Below, piece after piece: positions 49,505-58,454 of a DNA stretch of 64,000 bases (position 1 is its first letter; each line of letters starts with the position of its first letter). Origin of the DNA: Litchfieldia alkalitelluris (GTDB taxonomy: Bacteria > Bacillota > Bacilli > Bacillales > Salisediminibacteriaceae). The notes below the pieces were generated by a model. The model had not been told where the DNA came from. It ran no database searches and was given only the letters and a program-made list of their open reading frames with translations. Made by a program: the position numbers and the translations under genes. The stretch covers positions 124,001 through 188,000 of the forward strand of contig NZ_KZ119600.1 in the NCBI RefSeq assembly GCF_002153425.1, read 5' to 3'.

Positions 49505-50188
49505 TTACTCTGCTGTTTTGAAATCGCTAGGATTTTTAGCTTGGAATGGTTCGGAGACATCCATATGCCCTAAGAAGCCATCAGGTACTTCTCCATCAAT
49601 TAGAATTTGAGTTTTATTATATCCGAATTGATGGGCAAGCATTGTAATTTGATCAATTAGCATTGCTTCACCACTAGAGCCTAAGTTGGCATCTAAGATA
49701 TCCTCACTAAAAGATACTTTAGCTACATCTCCATCGAAGGTAATTGATTGGACCTTCGTTGTTTCTGGTACAAGACTTACTAAGTTTTCTTCTAAAGGAC
49801 CAGCAATCCATAGTTCATATACTTGCATAGCTCCAGCTTCATCGGCTGTTACAGAAACGTCAGTAATAACACGATAAATGTCCATGACTTGATCATCTGA
49901 AAAATAGAATTCAACATTATTAACTTTGGCAACTTCCTCATCAGATTCTGTTACCTCTTCGTCAGCCAATTCACTACTATCTTCTGCACTGTCTTCTTGT
50001 GCTTCATCTGAAGATTCCTCAGATGCTTCATCAGCTTCATCTACTTCTGTTTCGTCTTGATGATCTTCCACTATGCTATCTGTATCATCAGTACCACCAG
50101 TAGAATCATTACCTTCTCCTTGACCACAGGCAGCTAATACTAACAGGAGGCTTAATCCCAGTAGTAACAACCATGTTAACTTTTTCAT
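49505..50188 (-). CDS. GerMN domain lipoprotein
   Basis: A 227-residue lipoprotein: signal peptide LLLLGLSLLLVLAACGQG with a canonical lipobox (LAAC, Cys 21), then an acidic low-complexity linker rich in Asp, Glu and Ser (about 25-90), then a GerMN domain (about 90-220) with NVEFYFSDDQVMDIYRV, the LWIAGPLEENLVSLVPETTK core, and VSFSEDI. GerMN domains occur in spore germination and peptidoglycan-associated proteins. It probably acts at the cell surface. Confidence 0.85.
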   Translation of the reverse strand: MKKLTWLLLLGLSLLLVLAACGQGEGNDSTGGTDDTDSIVEDHQDETEVDEADEASEESSDEAQEDSAEDSSELADEEVTESDEEVAKVNNVEFYFSDDQVMDIYRVITDVSVTADEAGAMQVYELWIAGPLEENLVSLVPETTKVQSITFDGDVAKVSFSEDILDANLGSSGEAMLIDQITMLAHQFGYNKTQILIDGEVPDGFLGHMDVSEPFQAKNPSDFKTAE

Positions 50189-50412
50189 CTTAACCCCTTC
50201 TTTCTATAAGCTATATTTATTAGTTAGACGGTAAAATGTAGAATATGTTACAAGCATAGCATAAAGTTTATATATGTAATATTTAATTTAATGAAAAATG
50301 TCGAAAGTCCTATTAATTTTGTGGTTAATCCTATTGATGAGTATCTATAAGAAGCCCGATAAGATTAAATTATGTTAAAGTTAAGATATCTTATTTTAAA
50401 GCTGGTGGGATC

Positions 50413-51075
50413 ATGGGGACAAAGGAGAAGAAAACGATCTTAGAAATCGTATACGAATCTATTATGTTTGTCCTTGCTTTCATGGCAGTGGCAACCATTT
50501 GGTATGCAACACAATATGATTCAGTCATCGTTTGGGGGACTTGGGCTATATTTTTTGTGGATTTCATCATTCGCTTTTTTACGGCAGAAAAGAAGTGGCA
50601 TTTCATCAGATCTAATCCGTTTATGCTCATAGCAATTGTTCCACTAGACGCAGTATTTCAGTTGGCTAGAGTTGCTAGGTTGTTGCATTTTATGAGACTA
50701 AAAGTAATTACTCAGTACTATACTAAACCTTTAATACGAAAGTTAGAAAAACAGAAGTTTTCTTATGTTATTCCAGTAGGATTTCTCATCGTCTTTATAT
50801 GTATACTTCCATTATACTTATTAGAGCCTGGCCTCGAGACGTATTTTGACGCATTTATTGGAGGAATGTTATCCCTTGTATTCTTTGGTTATACGGCTAT
50901 AAATCCTCAAACAACAATAGGAACTGTCATTATTACTCTATTAACGATCGTAGGGGTTGTTATGCATGGTGTAGTTATTAGTATTTTATTTAATACAATA
51001 ACTAACTTTCCTTTTGTTAAAAAGTTATTATTGAAGATAAAAATGAAAAGTGAAAAACAGAATCAGCAATTATAG
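50413..51075 (+). CDS. Voltage-gated-type ion channel protein with atypical filter
   Basis: A 220-residue membrane protein with the plan of a six-helix ion channel. The S4-like segment carries spaced Arg residues (QLARVARLLHFMRLKVI), and a pore loop lies between the last two helices. The expected potassium filter TVGYG is replaced by SLVFFGYTAINPQ, so potassium selectivity is doubtful. After the last helix there is only a short basic tail, with no RCK domain. The ribosome site is GGTGGGATC. It shares a terminator with opuAC. Confidence 0.7.
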   Translation: MGTKEKKTILEIVYESIMFVLAFMAVATIWYATQYDSVIVWGTWAIFFVDFIIRFFTAEKKWHFIRSNPFMLIAIVPLDAVFQLARVARLLHFMRLKVITQYYTKPLIRKLEKQKFSYVIPVGFLIVFICILPLYLLEPGLETYFDAFIGGMLSLVFFGYTAINPQTTIGTVIITLLTIVGVVMHGVVISILFNTITNFPFVKKLLLKIKMKSEKQNQQL

Positions 51076-51078
51076 AAA

Positions 51079-51116
51079 AAACCGTTGGGAACCTCAATCC
51101 CCAACGGTTTTACTAA
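51079..51116. terminator. Bidirectional terminator of the channel gene and opuA
   Basis: AAACCGTTGGG and CCCAACGGTTT form a perfect 11-bp stem with A and T tracts outside, between convergent genes. Confidence 0.85.
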
Positions 51117-51126
51117 GCTTTACTAA

Positions 51127-52002
51127 TTACTCGATTCCTGCAAGCCACTCTGCAACTGTATCTTGGTTAGCTTCTACCCAAGCAGCAGCAGCTTCTTCTG
51201 CTGGTACATCTTGTTGGATCTCAAGCATTACTGATTCCATGTCAGAAGTAGTCCAGAAGAATTGGTCTAAAATTGTGAATGCTTCAAGATCATCTTCCTC
51301 TAATCCTTCACGAACCATTGTTGCGATAATTTCTGCATCACCGAAAGTACCTTCTGGATCTTCTAGATACTTCAGGTCGTAAGAAGCGAACTTCCAGTGA
51401 GGAGTCCAACCAGTAACAACAATTGGATCACCATTTTCAACTGCGCTACCTAATTCACCAGCCATAACACCACTTGAAGTAGGTACTACTTCCCAACCTT
51501 CAAGGTTTTCATAATCAGTTTCAACAGCAGCTTCTGCTGCACCAACTACACCAGCACCTGCTTCAATACCAGTGATTTCCATGTTCAATTCGTCTGCATA
51601 TTGATCAAGATCAGCAATGGAATCAACATTCATGTATTCTGGAACAACTAAACCAATTTTTGCACCCTCTAAGTTTGGACCAAGTTCAACTAAGCTATCA
51701 GCGAACTCTTCATATTGTGAAGCATGAGTAGCTGGCAACCATGCTGCTACCATAGCGTCAGCCTCACCAGAAGCTACTGCGTCCCACATAAGTGTGTTAT
51801 CAATTGGTGTATACGTTACATCGTACCCTTGATCTTCTAATACTTTACCGATAACGTGAGTAGATGCGATTTCAGAATCCCATTCTACGTAAACTAGTTC
51901 AATAGCTTTGTCGTCATCGTTGCCACCGCAACCTGCTGCTAGTAATGATAATGAAAGTCCTGCTGCAAGACCAAGACGTTTCCAATTAAGTTTCTTAAAC
52001 AT
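51127..52002 (-). CDS. opuAC: Glycine betaine ABC transporter, substrate-binding lipoprotein
   Basis: A 291-residue OpuAC-type binding protein. The signal ends in LSLLAAGCGG, a canonical lipobox. The ligand cage of betaine-binding proteins uses tryptophans, seen here in LVYVEWDSEIAST, NTLMWDAVASGEAD and VTGWTPHWKFA. It captures glycine betaine or proline betaine outside the membrane for OpuAB/OpuAA. It is the last gene of the opuAA-opuAB-opuAC operon, 77 bases after opuAB. Confidence 0.94.
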   Translation of the reverse strand: MFKKLNWKRLGLAAGLSLSLLAAGCGGNDDDKAIELVYVEWDSEIASTHVIGKVLEDQGYDVTYTPIDNTLMWDAVASGEADAMVAAWLPATHASQYEEFADSLVELGPNLEGAKIGLVVPEYMNVDSIADLDQYADELNMEITGIEAGAGVVGAAEAAVETDYENLEGWEVVPTSSGVMAGELGSAVENGDPIVVTGWTPHWKFASYDLKYLEDPEGTFGDAEIIATMVREGLEEDDLEAFTILDQFFWTTSDMESVMLEIQQDVPAEEAAAAWVEANQDTVAEWLAGIE

Positions 52003-52079
52003 AATAGTAAATTCTCCCCTTTTAATAGTTTTTAATATATATGGAACTTTTCTTAGTGAAAAGGAACCAACGAGTAATA

Positions 52080-52946
52080 TTAGCCTTTCTTTTTTCCATC
52101 AAAGCCTTGTGAGAAGCGGTCAACGATAATTGCTAAAATAACAATACTTATCCCTGCCACAAATCCAGTACCCACATTTGCGCCTTGTAATGCTCGAGTT
52201 ACTTCTCGTCCTAAACCAGGTGCTCCAATTAATGAAGCAATTACAACCATAGAGAGTACGAGCATAATTGTTTGGTTAATCCCGGCCATAATCGTTGCTT
52301 TGGCCATTGGAAGCTCTACCTTAAATAACTTTTGAGCAGGAGTACTACCGAAAGCATCTGCTGCTTCAACTAATTCTGTAGATACTTGGCGTATTCCGAG
52401 ATTAGTTAGACGTACCGTTGGTGGTACAGCGAAAATAAGTGATGCAAAAACACCAGGTACATAGCCGATGCCGAAAAAGGCTGCAGCTGGAATTAAGTAA
52501 ACAAATGCTGGCATTGTCTGCATAAAGTCTAATACAGGTTTCATAATTGTTTGAGCTATATTATTTTTGGCCATTAAAATACCAAAAGGAACACCTATTA
52601 TGACTGATAATAAACTAGCAATTAATACGAGAGTGAACGATTGCACTAATTGAGTCCATAAACCTTGATTGTAAATTAACCAGAGACCTACAATGGAAAA
52701 TGCAGCAAGTCCGAATTTTTTTCCTGAAATGTAAAATGCATATAAAGCAACTAAGAGTATGATGAATATAGGAGGAACTGCCCCTATAATATCTACCATC
52801 CATTCCATAAATGCCCTTAGATAGACACTAATAGGATTGAATATAAAAGAAAATACATCTTTGATTACATCGATCGTTGTATCGGCCCAACTTGCTAACG
52901 GGATTCTAGGAATAAAGTCTAATAAATCATGAAGAAAATTAAGCAT
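52080..52946 (-). CDS. opuAB: Glycine betaine ABC transporter permease
   Basis: Membrane subunit of OpuA, 288 residues. The coupling EAA loop reads ELVEAADAFGSTPAQKLFKV (about 188-207), and TFTLVLIASLLSVIIGVPFG starts the permease domain. The N-terminus (FLHDLLDFIPRIPLASWADT) is the amphipathic extension of the family. Its start overlaps the end of opuAA by eight bases. Confidence 0.94.
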   Translation of the reverse strand: MLNFLHDLLDFIPRIPLASWADTTIDVIKDVFSFIFNPISVYLRAFMEWMVDIIGAVPPIFIILLVALYAFYISGKKFGLAAFSIVGLWLIYNQGLWTQLVQSFTLVLIASLLSVIIGVPFGILMAKNNIAQTIMKPVLDFMQTMPAFVYLIPAAAFFGIGYVPGVFASLIFAVPPTVRLTNLGIRQVSTELVEAADAFGSTPAQKLFKVELPMAKATIMAGINQTIMLVLSMVVIASLIGAPGLGREVTRALQGANVGTGFVAGISIVILAIIVDRFSQGFDGKKKG

Positions 52947-54138
52947 TTTCTAAGTTCACCTCGCTATCACTTGCAAGAGCGCCAATGACTGCTCCACGTA
53001 CGATAATACCAACCAATTTGCTGTTATCTATGACTGCTACAGGAATTGGAGAGTCGTGGATAATATTAAATATGTCATTCATCGGTGTCTCCTTGTCTAC
53101 TTTAGGAATATCATTTCGCAAGATCTCTTGAAGATGCTTGATGTCATTTTTCTTCGCAAGAGAAGCATCATCTGCAGTAATATATCCTTTTAAGGTTCTA
53201 TTACTGTCGACTACGAAAATACTAGAAAGCCCTTCTTCACGCATACGTTCTAGTGCAACGCGGGGACCATGCTTATCCATATTCACTGTTTCAGGACGTT
53301 TCATAATATGTTGTGCCGTAAGCACTTTTGATCTATCAATGTCTTCAACAAATTTTTCTACATAATCATTTGCAGGGTGTACAAGAATTTCTTCTGGTGT
53401 ACCGATTTGTACGATAGAACCGTCTTTCATAAGGGCGATTCGATCACCAATACGTAACGCTTCATCTAAATCATGTGTAATGAAAATGATAGTTTTCTTC
53501 ATAGTAGATTGTAGATCTAATAATTCATCCTGCATGTCTTTACGAATTAATGGATCTAGTGCGGAAAATGCCTCGTCCATTAATAAAACTTCTGGGTCAT
53601 TCGCTAACGCACGTGCTAAACCAACACGTTGCTGCATTCCTCCGGAGAGCTGATCTGGATATTGATGCTCATATCCTTTTAATCCAACTAATTCTAATGA
53701 AGTCAATGCTTTTTCTTTTCGCTTCTCTTTTTCGATATCTTGTACTTCAAGGCCGTACTCTACGTTTTCAAGAATTGTTCTGAATGGGAATAGTCCAAAC
53801 TTCTGGAAAACCATACTCATTTTTTTTCTACGAACCTCGCGTAATTGCTGGTCATTCATTTGTGCAAGATTCTCACCATCGATCCATACATTTCCTGCGG
53901 ATGGATTGATTAAACGATTTAATAATCGAACAAGTGTTGATTTACCACTTCCTGATAGCCCCATAATTACAAAGATTTCTCCATCTTGTACTTCAAAAGA
54001 AGCTTGGTTGACACCAACGGTCATTCCTGTCTCTTTTAAGATGTCATCTTTTGATCTCTTTTGATCTAGCATTTTTATTGCTTGCTTAGGGCGTTTACCA
54101 AAAACTTTTGATAAGTTTTCTACTTTTATTTTAGCCAA
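52939..54138 (-). CDS. opuAA: Glycine betaine ABC transporter ATPase with CBS domains
   Basis: ATPase subunit of OpuA, 399 residues. Walker A is GLSGSGKSTLVRLLNRL, the signature is DQLSGGMQQRVGLARA, and Walker B is EVLLMDEAFSALDP. Two CBS modules close the protein (about 275-395; GLSSIFVVDSNRTLKGYIT and IHDSPIPVAVIDNSKLVGII), which sense ionic strength in OpuA relatives. I prefer TTG 54138 (GAGGTG six bases upstream) over GTG 54147. It is the first gene of the operon and divergent from a GbsR-type regulator. Confidence 0.93.
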   Translation of the reverse strand: MAKIKVENLSKVFGKRPKQAIKMLDQKRSKDDILKETGMTVGVNQASFEVQDGEIFVIMGLSGSGKSTLVRLLNRLINPSAGNVWIDGENLAQMNDQQLREVRRKKMSMVFQKFGLFPFRTILENVEYGLEVQDIEKEKRKEKALTSLELVGLKGYEHQYPDQLSGGMQQRVGLARALANDPEVLLMDEAFSALDPLIRKDMQDELLDLQSTMKKTIIFITHDLDEALRIGDRIALMKDGSIVQIGTPEEILVHPANDYVEKFVEDIDRSKVLTAQHIMKRPETVNMDKHGPRVALERMREEGLSSIFVVDSNRTLKGYITADDASLAKKNDIKHLQEILRNDIPKVDKETPMNDIFNIIHDSPIPVAVIDNSKLVGIIVRGAVIGALASDSEVNLENA

Positions 54139-54540
54139 TCTAGCCACCTCAATCTTTTCAGTCGTTCGTAATTCTATTTATATAGTAGGAACAGAATGAA
54201 TCTCATAATATACACTTGCTAAAAATGAAGTCTAATAAGTATTCATAACTTGGCTTCAGAATTAGACACAGTCATTATTATTAAAATGGAAAAAATAATC
54301 ATTATGGCCCACATGCCGCTTGACCTATTTAACTATAAACTTTTAAAAGAATTTGATCAAACGGTGTATACTCACTAATTTGTATCAAAAGTTTGTTCAG
54401 TTAAAACTGTACGTAATAAACGTACTATATTCTTTTAAATGCTACTGATTGCTCAATTTTTAACATCTACTGGTCGCTTTCATCTCTTAAATAGTTTTGC
54501 TACCATTTAAAATAGTAGAATGGAGGAGGGTAACGATGCG
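54139..54540. promoter_or_regulatory. Divergent control region opuA / GbsR-type regulator
   Basis: About 400 AT-rich bases hold the promoters of both units. The clearest element is GTACGTAATAAACGTAC at 54409-54425, a perfect 6-bp inverted repeat around AATAA, a candidate operator. AGTT and AACT flank it on the left (54399-54408). I could not fix the promoters with certainty. Confidence 0.5.
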
Positions 54541-55107
54541 ATGCCTAGTAATAAAGATTATGAAATAGAATTAGAAAAGCTAGATGGCGCACGCAATCGT
54601 TTCATAACGGAGATAGCTAAAAATATTCACTTATATAACATCACACCATCGGCAGGACGCCTTTATGGAACTGTCTTTTTTTCTGAAGAACCCATGACTT
54701 TAGATGAAATGAGTCGAGCTTTAGGTATGAGTAAAACTAGTATGAGTACAGGTATTCGGTCATTACTAGAAGCTAATATGGTTGAGAGGGTCTGGGAACG
54801 GGGAATTAGGAAGGATTTATATAAAGTAGAAGACGATTGGTATAAGTCATTTTCTAATGTTTTTATTAATCGTTGGCGTAATGCTACAGAGTTGAATATG
54901 GGAGCTATTCAGGAAACGAAAGAAATGTTGTTGCATTTAAAAGAAGAAACTGGATTTGATGACGTATTGGAAAAAGTTGAAACAGATTTAGAAAAATTGG
55001 AAGAAGCGGAAAACTACTATATATGGTTAACCGATGTCATTTCATTATTTGAATCTGGGAAAATATTCGAATTAGTTCCTAAACGAACAAAAAAGACGTT
55101 AAAATAA
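54541..55107 (+). CDS. GbsR/OpcR-type MarR-like regulator
   Basis: A 188-residue regulator of the GbsR family, which represses choline or betaine uptake and synthesis genes and senses choline in Bacillus. The winged helix is at about 30-90 (PMTLDEMSRALGMSKTSMST and RSLLEANMVERVWERGIRKD), followed by a helical domain with the aromatic residues that could form a ligand cage (DDWYKSFSNVFINRWRNATE). ATG 54541 is ten bases after GGAGGGG. Divergent placement next to opuA makes that operon the likely target. Confidence 0.9.
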   Translation: MPSNKDYEIELEKLDGARNRFITEIAKNIHLYNITPSAGRLYGTVFFSEEPMTLDEMSRALGMSKTSMSTGIRSLLEANMVERVWERGIRKDLYKVEDDWYKSFSNVFINRWRNATELNMGAIQETKEMLLHLKEETGFDDVLEKVETDLEKLEEAENYYIWLTDVISLFESGKIFELVPKRTKKTLK

Positions 55108-55132
55108 ACTGTACTTAAAAAACTATAACTAT

Positions 55133-55178
55133 AACGGATATGAAAATGTGATGGATCATTTTTCATATCCGTTTTTTC
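55133..55178 (+). terminator. Intrinsic terminator of the regulator gene
   Basis: AACGGATATGAAAATG and CATTTTTCATATCCGTT form a long stem with one bulge, followed by TTTTTCG. Confidence 0.85.
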
Positions 55179-55263
55179 GTGTCTAATTTTTGTTATAATA
55201 GACTTACAACCTTATTGTAGAATGTTAATCAAAGTGGATGAAAAGAAGTAAGGAGAAATAAAA

Positions 55264-55347
55264 ATGAAAAACTACCAACTTGCATTGTTGTTATTAGTGA
55301 TAGGTTTTATTGGTGGAGCCTTATATTGGGTATGGGCGTTATTATAA
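55264..55347 (+). CDS. 27-residue membrane peptide
   Basis: A tiny gene with AAGGAG eight bases before the ATG and a terminator 13 bases after the stop. It encodes 27 residues: MKNYQ, one helix (LALLLLVIGFIGGALYWVW) and two Leu. A TATAAT block at about 55193 could be its -10. The compact unit of promoter-like element, ribosome site, frame and terminator supports a real gene. Function unknown. Confidence 0.6.
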   Translation: MKNYQLALLLLVIGFIGGALYWVWALL

Positions 55348-55359
55348 GCGAACCTACAA

Positions 55360-55392
55360 GTGCCAAACACACAAGCCGTTTGGCACTTTTTT
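55360..55392 (+). terminator. Intrinsic terminator of the 27-residue peptide gene
   Basis: GTGCCAAAC and GTTTGGCAC form a perfect stem followed by TTTTTTAT. Confidence 0.85.
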
Positions 55393-55477
55393 ATCGTAGT
55401 ACCATTTTCACTGCAGACCTTTATACCGAAATTATTGGCGACAATGAGGGTGATAATTAAATTATCTATATTTTGTT

Positions 55478-55562
55478 CGAACAAACGGAAGTCTACGAGA
55501 CTCCTGTGGAAAAGGAAGTCAGGGCAAGACCCTACAGTCTTTGGAGGAAATAAGACGTTACT
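55478..55562. repeat. Relic of the dispersed Bacillaceae repeat
   Basis: CTACGAGACTCCTGTGGAAA and GTCAGGGCAAGACCCTACAG match, in decayed form, the inner part of the repeat at 36990-37150 (CTGCGGG and GTAAGACCCCGCAG). Confidence 0.45.
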
Positions 55563-55588
55563 TGTAACCTAAAGCTGAAAATGTCGAC
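55563..55588 (+). promoter_or_regulatory. Candidate ECF (SigX-type) promoter
   Basis: TGTAAC (55563-55568), 16 bases, CGAC (55585-55588) resembles the SigX consensus TGTAAC-N17-CGAC, though one base shorter in spacing. It lies about 28 bases before the sigma gene start, as expected for autoregulation. Confidence 0.55.
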
Positions 55589-55615
55589 AAATATGATAGA
55601 GAGGGAGGGAAGGGC

Positions 55616-56158
55616 GTGCGTGAGGAATTTGATCGTTTATATGAAACGTATCATCACACACTTTTCCAGTACTTATTTTACATGGTTCGTAACCGTGAAG
55701 TTGCTGAAGAACTAGTGCAGGAAGTTTATATTAAAGTTTTACAATCATTTCAATCATTTGAAGGAAAAAGTAGTGAAAAAACATGGCTTTATTCCGTCGC
55801 AAAGCATGTAGGGATTGACTGGATTAGAAGTCAGAGCAGGAAAAAAAGAAAGATGGATGGTGCTCAGTATGAGTGGAGTGAAAAGGAGTTTGAGGTTAAG
55901 GACCACGCCCCTCTCCCTGAGGAAATCCTTCTCCAAAAAGATGAAATGCAACAGGTTTACCGAATGCTGGCCCTTTGTTCAGAAAGTCAGCAGCAGGTAA
56001 TAATCCTGAGGTATATACAATCATTTAGTATTGCAGAAACTGCAGAAATACTAGGTTGGACGGAAAGTAAAGTGAAGACTACACAGCATCGGGCAATTAA
56101 GACTTTACAGAAACATATAGAGGATCATGAGCTTAAGTGGAAGGAGGCAAGCGAATGA
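55616..56158 (+). CDS. sigX: ECF sigma factor, SigX-like
   Basis: A 180-residue extracytoplasmic-function sigma factor. Region 2 (about 5-75) contains NREVAEELVQEVYIKVLQSF and KTWLYSVAKHVGIDWIRSQ, which melt and read the -10. Region 4 (about 110-170) has SIAETAEILGWTESKVKTTQ, the helix-turn-helix for the -35. It begins with GTG after GGGAAGGGC. The anti-sigma gene overlaps its end by four bases. In Bacillus subtilis SigX controls cell-surface charge and peptide resistance; the same is inferred here. Confidence 0.9.
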   Translation: MREEFDRLYETYHHTLFQYLFYMVRNREVAEELVQEVYIKVLQSFQSFEGKSSEKTWLYSVAKHVGIDWIRSQSRKKRKMDGAQYEWSEKEFEVKDHAPLPEEILLQKDEMQQVYRMLALCSESQQQVIILRYIQSFSIAETAEILGWTESKVKTTQHRAIKTLQKHIEDHELKWKEASE

Positions 56159-57411
56159 CTCGGGAAAATCACTGGGATGAAGAAAAGGTGGAGGACCAGC
56201 TTCGCAAGCTGCCTTCAATTGAGGATAAACAGAATAAAGAGGATTTATTTCTAGCGATTCAAAGGAAGATGGATGAAAGGGAAGAGAATCAAAAGATCAT
56301 TATACCGAAGAAAAAGAAAACGTGGTTTTTCCCTGCCATTGCTTCTGCAGTTGCGGTATTATTGATTATTTTAATTGTTCCTTCTATGTTTAATGATTTG
56401 CAGTTTTCGTCTAATGATGAAGCAGCTGAGGATCGAGCGAGTGAAATATTTGAACTCAATATGGGCGATTCAGCTGACGATGCAGATTCAGGAGATATGG
56501 GTATTTTCGTTGATGAAGCGGAAGAAACGGAGGAGTCAGTAGAAGAGTCAGGAGATATTACCATGATGGAAGAAGATGGTACGGATCCTTTGACCGTAAC
56601 TGTTCCAGCACCTTACATTAAAGCAGATGTTAATTTTGGATCAAGTATAGGATCATTTGTGTTTTTAAAGGGGACGGAATTACTAATTGAGGATGCTGGA
56701 GAGACTTTGGAAGAACAGATTTACTACGCATTAACAGATGAATCAGCTCAAGAACATGTTTTATTCAAAGATTTACAGTCAATTGAAATAGATGAGATGA
56801 ATAACACCGTTACTCTGGATTTTTCAGAGAATAATACGTTAGAAAGTATGAGTTCTACTCAAGCGCAGGCATTACCACAAGCTATTCAAGAGGTATTTGG
56901 GTTTTACGGGATTACAAAAGTCATTTTCACAACAGAAGGGGACTTGGGCGTTAACTTTGGGCAGACCGGACCTCTTGATGATCTGGGATTATACACCACT
57001 AATCGAGGTTACTATTTGTATGACTCAGGGGAAGATGGTGAAAAGCTTCTTTTCCGAGCAGTTGGTGTGGATGAATGGATATTTAATGAAGTTGGGGAAC
57101 TTCTTACTTTTGAAGAAACGGTCGAAAAAATGAGGAATGTGGCTGATGATGCCTGGTATTCATCACCAATACCAAGCCATTTGGAGTTTGACATTATGGT
57201 TGAAGATAATATCGTATTCGTTACGTTTGAGGAGGGGAGTGCCCTTTCAGATACAAGAGATATGGAACTATTTGTAGAAGCGATCTTGCTCACTGCAAGG
57301 GATTTCCCTTATGACTTTATCCAATTCCAGAATGCACAAGTGTATACAGTAGGGCAATATCAGATGGAAGAGCCTATTGACGTTCGTGATGTCGTTCCAA
57401 ACTTAAATTAA
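56155..57411 (+). CDS. rsiX: RsiX-like anti-sigma factor
   Basis: A 418-residue membrane protein that should hold the sigma factor inactive. The cytoplasmic sigma-binding part (about 1-60; EKVEDQLRKLPSIEDKQNKE) is followed by one helix (FFPAIASAVAVLLIILIVPS) and a large external portion. That portion starts with an acidic stretch (about 85-135) and continues with two GerMN-like segments (about 150-270 and 330-410; ITKVIFTTEGDLGVNFGQTG). ATG 56155 follows GGAGG and overlaps the sigma gene stop. The layout matches RsiX. Confidence 0.88.
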   Translation: MTRENHWDEEKVEDQLRKLPSIEDKQNKEDLFLAIQRKMDEREENQKIIIPKKKKTWFFPAIASAVAVLLIILIVPSMFNDLQFSSNDEAAEDRASEIFELNMGDSADDADSGDMGIFVDEAEETEESVEESGDITMMEEDGTDPLTVTVPAPYIKADVNFGSSIGSFVFLKGTELLIEDAGETLEEQIYYALTDESAQEHVLFKDLQSIEIDEMNNTVTLDFSENNTLESMSSTQAQALPQAIQEVFGFYGITKVIFTTEGDLGVNFGQTGPLDDLGLYTTNRGYYLYDSGEDGEKLLFRAVGVDEWIFNEVGELLTFEETVEKMRNVADDAWYSSPIPSHLEFDIMVEDNIVFVTFEEGSALSDTRDMELFVEAILLTARDFPYDFIQFQNAQVYTVGQYQMEEPIDVRDVVPNLN

Positions 57412-57426
57412 ATCTATGATAAAAAT

Positions 57427-57462
57427 AAGCCGTATCAGTATCTTTCTGCTGATACGGCTTAT
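57427..57462. terminator. Intrinsic terminator of sigX-rsiX
   Basis: AAGCCGTATCAG and CTGATACGGCTT form a perfect 12-bp stem followed by ATTATG. Confidence 0.8.
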
Positions 57463-57536
57463 TATGATGGTGCGAACTGTGTAAACTAATGAAACAGGTT
57501 TGTTGTTGTAAAAAGTGGCAGGAGGTTTATGTCGGA

Positions 57537-58430
57537 ATGGATACAGTAACGCACACGTTGTTTGGTTTAGCATTATATGGCGTAGTGGATAAACGTGATT
57601 TTTCAAAGAATGAGAAGAGAGCGTTGTTATTTACGACAGTTGTCGGAAGCCAAATTCCTGATATTGATGTGGTATCTCAGTTATGGGATACGCAGGGACA
57701 ATATCAAATGTGGCACAGAGGCGTTACACATTCTATTTTTATGGTACCTGTATTTTCGTTCCTTATTTATATGTTTACTCGTTGGAAATGGGGAGTACGG
57801 AGCAGGCTGTATTTATGGTTGGGAATGCTAGCTGTCTTCATACATAGTACGAGTGACTTGTTTAATGCATGGGGTACGGGATATTTAGAACCCATTTCAC
57901 AAATGAGGATCACATTTGGGACAGTACCAATTGTAGATTTTGTTATATGGGGAATTTTACTGATAGGTTTTTTGGTCGCTAGAAGATCCAATACGAATAG
58001 AAAGCACCATATTTACCGTTATTCATGGTTATTGATTGTCCTTCATATTTTTAGCCAAACAGTCCAAGGATATTTGATATATGATCAGTATGCCGATCAG
58101 TATGAGCAGGGGGCTTTATCTGCTTCCTTTGTACCAACACACTTTTCTTTTATTGGGAAAAAAGATAATGAAATATCTATTTATGAAAGCTCCCTATTCC
58201 GTCAAGACCATTTAGAAGTTAGGTTGGAGAGTCAAGAGGAGGCGGATTTAGATAAGCTATTTGCACAAAAACCTGAAGCGGCAACTCTCTATGAATGGGC
58301 TCCATTTGTTGTTGTGGTAGATGAAGAGGAAGAGGGTGTGTTAGGCATTTATGATCCTCGTTTTTATAGGGATGGTCAATCGTTCTTATTTGAATATATC
58401 GAACGGGAAGTTGAGGGCGGTGAAGGGTAA
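57537..58430 (+). CDS. yfhP: YfhP-like membrane-bound metal-dependent hydrolase
   Basis: A 297-residue member of the LexA-binding/YdjM-like hydrolase family (DUF457), resembling Bacillus subtilis YfhP, which starts with the same MDT-THTLFGL pattern. Metal-binding candidates are His in DTVTHTLFGLAL, Asp in GSQIPDIDVVSQLWD, and His in WHRGVTHSIFMVP, followed by several helices (about 60-190) and a C-terminal soluble domain. ATG 57537 lies eleven bases after GGAGG. Actual substrate unknown; YfhP relatives have been linked to DNA-damage or sporulation contexts only loosely. Confidence 0.8.
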   Translation: MDTVTHTLFGLALYGVVDKRDFSKNEKRALLFTTVVGSQIPDIDVVSQLWDTQGQYQMWHRGVTHSIFMVPVFSFLIYMFTRWKWGVRSRLYLWLGMLAVFIHSTSDLFNAWGTGYLEPISQMRITFGTVPIVDFVIWGILLIGFLVARRSNTNRKHHIYRYSWLLIVLHIFSQTVQGYLIYDQYADQYEQGALSASFVPTHFSFIGKKDNEISIYESSLFRQDHLEVRLESQEEADLDKLFAQKPEAATLYEWAPFVVVVDEEEEGVLGIYDPRFYRDGQSFLFEYIEREVEGGEG

Positions 58431-58454
58431 TAGTAGCTAGTTGGTTGCGTGTGA

